From an uncultured Clostridia bacterium (GTDB taxonomy: Bacteria; Bacillota; Clostridia; Oscillospirales; Oscillospiraceae): a DNA stretch of 36,904 nt. Made by a program: the position numbers and the translations under genes. This document shows, piece by piece, positions 30,976 to 36,904 of this stretch; position 1 is the first letter of the stretch; every line of letters starts with the position of its first letter. Where the stretch lies: positions 1 through 36,904 of the forward strand of contig CAMZIY010000007.1 of assembly GCA_947307365.1 (NCBI GenBank), in the 5' to 3' direction. The notes beneath the pieces were generated by a model. That model was not told where the DNA came from, made no database searches, and worked only from the letters and a program-made list of their open reading frames with translations.

Positions 30976-33399
30976 TCACTCTTTCTGCAGGAAACGGGCA
31001 GCGGCGGAGAGCATCAGCTTTTTCGTACCGGAATCGTCAAAGGCGATCTCCAGCATCCTGTCCGGACCTACCGTCTTCACCGTCAGCACTGTTCCGCCGC
31101 CGAATGCCTTGTGCTTTACCCGATCCCCCACCTTGGGGACATATGCGGGAGCGGCGCTCTTCGGAGCCGAATACAGCGGCCTGGGCGCCGGGCGCGAGCG
31201 CTCCGGCCGGCGGGCGGCGGAGTAAGATCCGCTGTTTTCGCTTCCGGAACCGGACCCGGTGTGATAGGCGCGGAAGCCGGTTCCCGCAGCGGTCTCCCGC
31301 ATAGGCAGCTTCTGCAGATACTCCTCCGGAATATCCTGGATGAAGCGGGAGAGCATGTTGTTCTGGGTCCGGCCGAACACCATGCGCTGACGGGCATTGG
31401 TGATGTACAGCTTCTGTTTGGCCCGGGTGATCGCCACATAACAGAGCCGCCGCTCCTCCTCCATCTCCTCATCCTCTCCGATGGCCTTCGTGCCGGGAAA
31501 CAGCCCATCCTCCGCACCGACCACAAAGACGGTGGGGAATTCCAGGCCCTTGGCGCTGTGCATGGTCATAAGGGAGACGCAGTCTCCTTCCTTTCCCATC
31601 TCGTCCGTATCGCTGTACAGCGCCATTTCATCCAGAAAATCCTCCAGGGTGCCGACTCCGCTGCGTTCCCTGATGAAGCTGAGGATGTTGGTCTTCAGTT
31701 CCTGGATGTTTTCCAGCCGGGTGATGTTTTCCTGGGTATCCCGCTCCTCCAGCATGGCAACGTAGCCGCTTCTCCGCAGGAGTTCGTCATAGAGCACGTC
31801 CAGGGTCTCCGTGCGTTTTTCCCGCAGATCCCGGATCAGGGCGGTGAAGCTGCGGATTCCGTTGAGGCCTCTGCGCAGCTCCGGATACTCTTCTGCATGG
31901 CACAGGATCTCATACAGGGAGCTTCCCTGCTCCGCAGCCAGCTGGCCGGCCCGTTCCACCGTGGTGTCTCCGATGCCCCGAGGCGGATTGTTCAGGATGC
32001 GCCGGAGCCGCAGATCGTCCCCGGGATTCGCCACCACCGCCAGATAGGCCAGCATATCCTTGATCTCGGCCCGGTCATAGAACCGGGTGCCACCGTAGAT
32101 CCGATAGGGGATGCCGTTTCGCTTCATGGCATATTCCAGCCGGTTGGACAGGGCGTTCACCCGGTACAGCACCGCGTGGTCCCGCCAGTTTCCGCCTGCG
32201 CTGAAGGAGGCCAGGATCCGTCCCGCCACGTACTGGGCTTCCTCGTTCTCGTTCCCGGCGGTGTACAGGGTAATGAGGTCTCCCTTCCCGTTGGAGGTCC
32301 AGAGGGTCTTCCCCTTCCGCCCCTGATTATGCCGGATCACCGCATTGGCCGCGTCCAGGATGGTGCTGGTGGACCGGTAGTTCTGCTCCAGTTTGATCAC
32401 CCGGGCTCCCGGGAAATCTTCCTCGAACTCCAGGATGTTCTGGATGGTGGCACCGCGGAATTTGTAGATGCCCTGGTCGTCGTCCCCCACCACGCAGATG
32501 TTTTTCCGTTCCCCCGCCAGGAGACTCACCAGGCGGTACTGGAGCATATTGGTGTCCTGATACTCGTCCACCAGGATATACCGGAACTTCCGCCGGTAAT
32601 AGTCCAGCACCTCTCCGTCGTTTTCCAGCAGGCGGACGGTGTTCAGCAAAAGATCGTCGAAATCCATGGCGTCCGCCTGGAGCATCCGCCGCCGATATTC
32701 CCGGTACACGTCCGCCAGTTGCTGCCGCCGCAGGTCGATCCCCGCCGCTTTCCGGCAGTCCTCCGGGTCCTGCATTTTGTTCTTCGCCGCGCTGATAAAG
32801 CTCAGCACGCTCCGGGGCGGATAGGATTTTTCCTCCATGGCAAAATCCTTCAGGATCCGTTTGATCAGGCTCTGGCTGTCCGCCGTATCGTAGATGGTGA
32901 AATCCGCCCCATTCAGGCCCAGCCTGTCCCGGTTCCGGCGGAGGATCCGCACGCAGGCGGAATGAAATGTGGAGGTCCACAGGTCCCCCGCCTCCGCGCC
33001 CAGGAGCTTTTCCAGGCGGGAGGTCAGTTCCCCTGCCGCTTTATTGGTGAAGGTGATGGCCAGGATCTGCCAGGGCATGGCCGGGTCCAGGGCGCAGAGG
33101 GCTTCCGCCCGTTCCCGGTCCTCCGGTGACCCCAGGCGCACGTAGCGCTCCAGAAATTCCAGATCCTCCTCCGTCGCCTCCGGGGGGATCTCCTCCGTAT
33201 CCGCCGCCCTGCCAAAGCGCAGGAGGCAGGCGATGCGGCGGATGAGCACCGTGGTCTTGCCGCTGCCCGCTCCCGCCAGGATGAGCAGCGGCCCGTCGGC
33301 GGCCTCCGCCGCCTGCCGCTGCTGGGGGTTCAGATCCCTGAGGCTCATATCGATCACTGCCTGTCGGGCAGCCAGAAAGCGGGTTTTGAATGTATCCAT
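30976..33399 (-). CDS. pcrA: UvrD/PcrA-type DNA helicase
   Basis: An 807-residue superfamily 1A 3'-5' helicase acting in repair and in removal of RecA or RNA polymerase. The motifs appear in order: Q-motif LNPQQRQA, I LAGAGSGKTT (41-50), Ia ITFTNKAAGEL, II LVDEYQDTN, III VVGDDDQGIYKFRGA, IV LEQNYRST, V MTMHSAKGLEFPTVF, VI YVAITRAKQKLY. The C-terminus carries the PcrA tail (VGDRVKHKAFGGGTV), a Tudor-like domain that binds RNA polymerase. About 60 extra residues lie between motifs I and Ia. The start MDTF at 33399 has AAGGA eight bases upstream. Confidence 0.96.
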   Translation of the reverse strand: MDTFKTRFLAARQAVIDMSLRDLNPQQRQAAEAADGPLLILAGAGSGKTTVLIRRIACLLRFGRAADTEEIPPEATEEDLEFLERYVRLGSPEDRERAEALCALDPAMPWQILAITFTNKAAGELTSRLEKLLGAEAGDLWTSTFHSACVRILRRNRDRLGLNGADFTIYDTADSQSLIKRILKDFAMEEKSYPPRSVLSFISAAKNKMQDPEDCRKAAGIDLRRQQLADVYREYRRRMLQADAMDFDDLLLNTVRLLENDGEVLDYYRRKFRYILVDEYQDTNMLQYRLVSLLAGERKNICVVGDDDQGIYKFRGATIQNILEFEEDFPGARVIKLEQNYRSTSTILDAANAVIRHNQGRKGKTLWTSNGKGDLITLYTAGNENEEAQYVAGRILASFSAGGNWRDHAVLYRVNALSNRLEYAMKRNGIPYRIYGGTRFYDRAEIKDMLAYLAVVANPGDDLRLRRILNNPPRGIGDTTVERAGQLAAEQGSSLYEILCHAEEYPELRRGLNGIRSFTALIRDLREKRTETLDVLYDELLRRSGYVAMLEERDTQENITRLENIQELKTNILSFIRERSGVGTLEDFLDEMALYSDTDEMGKEGDCVSLMTMHSAKGLEFPTVFVVGAEDGLFPGTKAIGEDEEMEEERRLCYVAITRAKQKLYITNARQRMVFGRTQNNMLSRFIQDIPEEYLQKLPMRETAAGTGFRAYHTGSGSGSENSGSYSAARRPERSRPAPRPLYSAPKSAAPAYVPKVGDRVKHKAFGGGTVLTVKTVGPDRMLEIAFDDSGTKKLMLSAAARFLQKE

Positions 33400-33439
33400 G
33401 GTATATTTCCTTATCTCTGTGATCTGCCCGGAAACGGCA

Positions 33440-33470
33440 AATGGAACCACCGCCGGACGGTCGTTCCATT
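33440..33470. repeat. 31-bp near-perfect inverted repeat overlapping the pcrA promoter
   Basis: Arms AATGGAAC (33440-33447) and GTTCCATT (33463-33470) are perfect 8-bp complements. Inside, after one mismatched position on each side, ACCG (33449-33452) pairs with CGGT (33458-33461) around a five-base centre. The right-hand arm shares three bases with the -10 box, so it could be an operator or a hairpin at the very 5' end of the mRNA. Confidence 0.7.
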
Positions 33471-33496
33471 ATACTTCCTTTTTCCTTTTTTGTTAA
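33468..33496 (-). promoter_or_regulatory. sigma-A promoter of pcrA
   Basis: Minus strand TTAACA (33491-33496), 17-base A/G-rich spacer, TATAAT (33468-33473): 11 of 12 consensus bases. It lies immediately after the sigF stop (33500) and about 70 bases before the pcrA start. Confidence 0.75.
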
Positions 33497-33499
33497 GAG

Positions 33500-34204
33500 T
33501 CATTGGAGGGATTTGCGCAGGGCTTCCACCGCGCGGCGCTCCAGCCGGGAGACCTGCACCTGGCTCACCCCCAGGAGCTCCGCCGCCTGGGTCTGGGTCA
33601 TGCCCCGGTAATACCGCAGAGCGATGACCATCCGCTCCTGTCTGGGCAGATCCCGGATGGCCTCCCGCAGAGCCAGGGTCTCGATCATCCGCTCCTCCTG
33701 CCCGGGATCGGAAAGCAGCTCCTCCAGGGTCGGCCCGTCCTCCCCGTTCTCCTGCTGCAGGGATGCGGCGGCAGCGGTGGCCGTTTCCGCCTCCGCGATC
33801 TCCTCCGGGGTGAACCCCGTCTCCCGGCTCAGTTCGGAGAGCGCCGGTTCCCGTCCCAGACGCTGCTCCAGCGCCTTGCGGGCCATCCGCACCGCCTGGG
33901 CCCGCTCCTTCAGGCTCCGGCTCACCTTCACCGCTCCGTCATCCCGCAGGAACCGGCGGATCTCCCCGCTGATCTTGGGCACGGCATAGGTGGAAAACCG
34001 GGTGCCGTATTCCGTGCTGAAGCTCTGCACCGCTTTCAGGAATCCCAGGCAGCCCAACTGATACAGATCGTCACCCTCCACGCCGCAGCCGAAATACCGT
34101 CTTGCGATGCTCCAGATGAGTCCTGAGTTCGCCTCCAGCAGGGTCTCCGCCGCCGCCCGGTCTCCTTCTCTCGCCCGTTCCAGCAGATCATGGGCATAGG
34201 CCAC
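33500..34204 (-). CDS. sigF: sporulation sigma factor SigF
   Basis: A 234-residue sigma-70 family factor, the first forespore-specific sigma. Region 2 reads LIWSIARRYFGCGVEGDDLYQLGCLGFLKAV and FSTYAVPKISGEIRRFLRDD, followed by VKVSRSLKE; region 4 has the helix-turn-helix MTQTQAAELLGVSQVQVSRLE. Identity as SigF rather than SigG rests on its place behind spoIIAA and spoIIAB. The start is GTG 34204, two bases after the spoIIAB stop; no in-frame ATG is available there, and the longer frame would run through spoIIAB. Activity would be held by the SpoIIAB anti-sigma factor. Confidence 0.95.
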   Translation of the reverse strand: MAYAHDLLERAREGDRAAAETLLEANSGLIWSIARRYFGCGVEGDDLYQLGCLGFLKAVQSFSTEYGTRFSTYAVPKISGEIRRFLRDDGAVKVSRSLKERAQAVRMARKALEQRLGREPALSELSRETGFTPEEIAEAETATAAAASLQQENGEDGPTLEELLSDPGQEERMIETLALREAIRDLPRQERMVIALRYYRGMTQTQAAELLGVSQVQVSRLERRAVEALRKSLQ

Positions 34205-34206
34205 CC

Positions 34207-34644
34207 TCAGCGGCCCGCCTTTCCGGAGATCCGCTTCCGCATGGTGACGACGGTCCCTTTTCCCGGGGCCGAACGCACCCGCAGGGAGTCCATAAAACAT
34301 TCCATAATGGAAAAGCCCATGCCCGAACGCTCCTCTCCTCCGGTGGTGAACAGGGGTTCTCTGGCCCGCTCCACATCCAGGATCCCCGTGCCCCAGTCCC
34401 GGATCCGGACCTCCAGAACGTCTCCCTCCAGGATTCGCAGGCGAAGAGAGACCCGTCCCGCCTCGTTGGGATACGCATGAACGATGCAGTTGGTCACCGC
34501 CTCGCTCACCGCGGTTTTCAGATCTCCCAGTTCCTCCAGGGTGGGATCCAACTGCGCCGCAAAACAGGCGGCAATGCTCCGGGCAAAGCCCTCGTTGGCC
34601 GACAGGCCGGGAAATTCCACTCTTGCTTCATTGTTCACCTTCAT
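34207..34644 (-). CDS. spoIIAB: anti-sigma F factor and serine kinase SpoIIAB
   Basis: A 145-residue GHKL-fold kinase that binds SigF and phosphorylates SpoIIAA. The N box is EAVTNCIVHAYP, the G1 box IRDWGTGI, and the G2 box RSGMGFSIMECFMD. The opening VNNEARVEFPGLSANEGFARS is typical. It lies between spoIIAA (23-base gap) and sigF (2-base gap), the standard operon order. AGAGGTG precedes the ATG. Confidence 0.97.
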   Translation of the reverse strand: MKVNNEARVEFPGLSANEGFARSIAACFAAQLDPTLEELGDLKTAVSEAVTNCIVHAYPNEAGRVSLRLRILEGDVLEVRIRDWGTGILDVERAREPLFTTGGEERSGMGFSIMECFMDSLRVRSAPGKGTVVTMRKRISGKAGR

Positions 34645-34667
34645 CTATGTACACCTCTCTTTTCCGT

Positions 34668-34976
34668 TCATTCCCGGATCCCCGCCATCTGCTGCAGCCC
34701 CGCCGCCCGAAGCACCCGAAGGGGCTGTTCCGGCACGTTCTCCAGGATCAGCTTTCCCTGCAGAGTCCGCATCTCCCGTTCCGCCCGCAGGATCAGGGCG
34801 ATGCCGGAGCTGTCCATAAAGGTGAGCTCCCGGAGGTCCAGCACGCAGACCCGGGGCAGGAAGGCGTCGATGCGCTCCGTCAGCGCGCCCAGAGCCTCCC
34901 GGGCGAAATGATGATCCAGCTCTCCTGCAAACCGCAGCGTCAGGATGCCGTTCACGCATGATCCGGTGATGTTCAT
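34668..34976 (-). CDS. spoIIAA: anti-anti-sigma factor SpoIIAA
   Basis: A 102-residue STAS-domain protein that frees SigF by binding SpoIIAB when unphosphorylated. GELDHHFAREA and the phosphorylation loop TFMDSSGIALIL (Ser56-Ser57; the second matches the phosphoserine of B. subtilis) are intact. It heads the spoIIA operon. AAGGGGG precedes the ATG. Only 27 bases separate it from the valS terminator, and I could not find a convincing sigma-H promoter, which would normally drive this operon. Confidence 0.96.
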   Translation of the reverse strand: MNITGSCVNGILTLRFAGELDHHFAREALGALTERIDAFLPRVCVLDLRELTFMDSSGIALILRAEREMRTLQGKLILENVPEQPLRVLRAAGLQQMAGIRE

Positions 34977-35003
34977 GCTCCGTGCCCCCTTTCCCGGATA
35001 AAC

Positions 35004-35032
35004 AAAAAACCCTGCGGACCATGTCCGCAGGG
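35004..35032 (-). terminator. terminator of valS
   Basis: A perfect 10-bp stem (35010-35019 with 35023-35032, three-base loop) ends in six Us on the minus strand (35004-35009). It separates valS from the spoIIA operon. Confidence 0.9.
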
Positions 35033-35069
35033 TCAGTATAGATCGGTCACTTCCGGGAAAGGGGTCGAA

Positions 35070-36904
35070 TCAGCGGAGGGCTTCCAATTTCTTCAGGCTG
35101 ACGCGCAGGTTTTCCACCAGAGCCTTCAGCTTTTCTCCCCGCTCCCGCTCGGCAGCCACCACGTTCTCCGGCGCCTTGGCCAGGAAGGCCTCGTTTTTCA
35201 GCTTGACCTCCATACGCTCCAGGTCGCTCTCCGCCTTCTTCAGGTCTTTCCGGATCCGGGCCAGCTCCGCTTCCACGTCCACCAGCTCCGCCAGGGGGAT
35301 GAACATGCGGGCGTCCTCGGTGACGGCCACGGCCATACCGTCCGCCTCCGCAGGGGGCTCGGCGGTGATCCGTACCTCTCCGGCTCCGGCCAGCTTTTTC
35401 AGGAAGGGGACGCCGTCCCGGAAGCAGTCCTGCTTATCCGTCACCACCGTGATCCCCGGGCGCTTGGAGGGAGGCACGTTCTTCTCCGCCCGCAGAGCCC
35501 GGACCGCCTTGATGGCGGACATGATCCGCTCCATCTCCCCTTCCTCCGCGTCAAAGCAGTGGGCGGGGTCAAATTCCGGCCAGGAGGCGGCGATGAGGGC
35601 GGTGTCCTCGTGGGGCAGCGCCTGCCAGATCTCCTCCGTGATGAAGGGCATGAAGGGATGGAGCAGCTTCAGGATGCGGCACAGCACCCAGTTCAGCACC
35701 CGCTGGGCGTCCTCCTTGGCCCGGTCGTCGTCGGACTGGAGCCGGGTCTTGGTCAGTTCGATATACCAGTCGCAGTAGCTGTCCCAGATGAAATCGTAGA
35801 TCTTGCTCACCGCCACGCCCAGCTCATATTTCTCGATGTTCTCCGTGGCTTCCCGGATCAGGGTGTTCAGCTTGCTCAGGATCCATTTATCCTCCAGCCG
35901 CAGGGTCTCCGGCAATCCGTCGTCCGTGATGCTCAGATTCATGAGCACGAAGCGGGAGGCGTTCCAGAGCTTGTTGGCAAAGTTCCGCATGGCCTCGCAG
36001 CGCTCGGTGAAGAAGCGCATGTCGTTGCCGGGGCTGTTGCCGCTGACCATGTTCATGCGCAGGGCGTCCGCTCCGTACTTCTCCACCATGTCCAGAGGGT
36101 CGATGCCGTTGCCCAGGGATTTGGACATCTTTCTGCCCTTGTCATCCCGCACCAGGCCGTGGATCAGCACCGTATTGAAGGGGGTCTGCCCCGTATGCTC
36201 GCAGCCGGAGAAGATCATCCGGGAGACCCAGAAGGTGATGATGTCGTAGCCCGTCACCAGCACGTCCGTGGGATAGAAGTATTTCAGATCCTCGGTCTCG
36301 TCCGGCCAGCCCAGGGTCTCAAAGGGCCACAGGGCGGAGGAGAACCAGGTATCCAGTACGTCCTCGTCCCGGGTGATGTTCTTGCTGCTGCAGTGGGCGC
36401 ATTCCGTGGGATCCTCCCGGCTGCAGGTCATTTTTCCGCAGTCGGCGCAGTACCACACGGGGATCCGATGGCCCCACCAGAGCTGGCGGGAAATGCACCA
36501 GTCATGGAGGTTTTCCATCCAGTTGATATAGTTCTTGGAGAAGCGGTCCGGCACGAATCTGGTTGCCCCGCTCTTCACCGCCTCGATGGCAGGCCCCACC
36601 AGGGGGCCCATCTTCACGAACCACTGGGCGGAGATGATGGGCTCCACATCGTTGTGGCAGCGGTAGCAGGTGCCCACGTTATGGGTATAGTCCTCGGTCT
36701 TCACCAGGTAGCCCTGTTCCTCCAGGTCCTGCACGATCTGCTTCCGGGCGGCGTATCGGTCCATGCCCTCGTACTTCCCGCCTTCGGCGTTCACGCAGCC
36801 GTTGTCGTCCAGCACCCGGATGACCTCCAGGTTGTGCCGCAGGCCCACGTCGAAGTCGTTGGGGTCGTGGGCGGGGGTCATCTTCACGCAGCCGGTGCCG
36901 AAGT
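35070..36904 (-). CDS. valS: valyl-tRNA synthetase, 3' two-thirds (5' end cut by window)
   Basis: About 611 C-terminal residues of a class Ia synthetase; the frame is still open at the window edge, where MTPAHDPNDFDVG of the editing domain is visible. The catalytic half follows: WCISRQLWWGHRIPVWYC, LDTWFSSALWPFETLGWP, and the KMSKS loop ([15 protein letters not shown]). The anticodon-binding domain and the C-terminal tRNA-binding coiled coil (AELARIRKDLKKAESDLERM) complete it. Cys pairs (CADCG, CAHCSS) suggest a zinc module. The HIGH motif lies outside the window. A terminator follows 37 bases after the stop. Confidence 0.97.
   Translation of the reverse strand, partial: FGTGCVKMTPAHDPNDFDVGLRHNLEVIRVLDDNGCVNAEGGKYEGMDRYAARKQIVQDLEEQGYLVKTEDYTHNVGTCYRCHNDVEPIISAQWFVKMGPLVGPAIEAVKSGATRFVPDRFSKNYINWMENLHDWCISRQLWWGHRIPVWYCADCGKMTCSREDPTECAHCSSKNITRDEDVLDTWFSSALWPFETLGWPDETEDLKYFYPTDVLVTGYDIITFWVSRMIFSGCEHTGQTPFNTVLIHGLVRDDKGRKMSKSLGNGIDPLDMVEKYGADALRMNMVSGNSPGNDMRFFTERCEAMRNFANKLWNASRFVLMNLSITDDGLPETLRLEDKWILSKLNTLIREATENIEKYELGVAVSKIYDFIWDSYCDWYIELTKTRLQSDDDRAKEDAQRVLNWVLCRILKLLHPFMPFITEEIWQALPHEDTALIAASWPEFDPAHCFDAEEGEMERIMSAIKAVRALRAEKNVPPSKRPGITVVTDKQDCFRDGVPFLKKLAGAGEVRITAEPPAEADGMAVAVTEDARMFIPLAELVDVEAELARIRKDLKKAESDLERMEVKLKNEAFLAKAPENVVAAERERGEKLKALVENLRVSLKKLEALR

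Noticed and set aside
34977..35003. sigma-H promoter for spoIIAA
   Set aside because: The best candidate (AGGGTTT with GAAAG 13 bases on) would start transcription next to the ribosome site and overlaps the valS terminator.

Overview
The window is GC-rich DNA from a Gram-positive, endospore-forming member of the Clostridia (Bacillota). The evidence is a complete spoIIAA-spoIIAB-sigF operon, a SPOCS/DUF3794 SipL-like protein, a LytR-CpsA-Psr cell-wall enzyme, and gene neighbourhoods typical of Clostridia (dprA-topA-trmFO; plsX-rnc-radical SAM-smc-ftsY; pepP-efp-zinc ribbon protein; nadD/yqeK-lcp-rsfS-leuS). A gut or rumen lineage such as Christensenellales or Oscillospirales would fit, but this is a guess from gene style. 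I see no rRNA, tRNA, CRISPR array, transposase, prophage or plasmid gene.

Layout. 1-1440 (+): the 3' part of a TrpB2-type tryptophan synthase beta chain, then a SAM methyltransferase. 1491-3766 (-): CD1247-type zinc ribbon protein, efp and an M24 aminopeptidase. 3871-4620 (+): an unrecognised protein, convergent with rpsU across a shared hairpin. 4636-25331 (-): about 20 kb of tightly packed leftward housekeeping genes. In transcription order these are a membrane protein, a SpoU-type rRNA methyltransferase, dprA, topA, trmFO, plsX, rnc, an Elp3-like radical SAM gene, smc, ftsY, rdgB, yhbY, a nadD-yqeK fusion, an LCP gene, rsfS, leuS, and rpsU with its own consensus promoter. Many junctions are ATGA or short overlaps, so translational coupling is likely.

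25332-28247 is the most accessory stretch. It holds an orphan radical SAM enzyme with extra cysteine clusters (+), a metal-binding-type cupin (-) back to back with a small membrane protein (+), and a short lipoprotein (-). 28364-30909 (-) holds a YebC-family regulator, the SPOCS protein, and a 48-residue membrane protein whose ribosome-binding site lies in the arm of a terminator-like hairpin. 30976-36904 (-) holds pcrA, the spoIIA operon, and the 3' two-thirds of valS, which runs off the window.

The genes serve translation (efp, rpsU, leuS, valS, rsfS, yhbY, trmFO, rnc), chromosome topology and repair (smc, topA, dprA, pcrA, rdgB), membrane and envelope (plsX, ftsY, LCP), NAD synthesis (nadD) and sporulation (spoIIA, SPOCS). 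Most are well known. The least explained items are the orphan radical SAM enzyme, the Cys-triplet acidic protein, the hairpin/small-protein arrangement at 30.9 kb, the palindrome over the pcrA promoter, and a few unrecognised membrane or soluble proteins.
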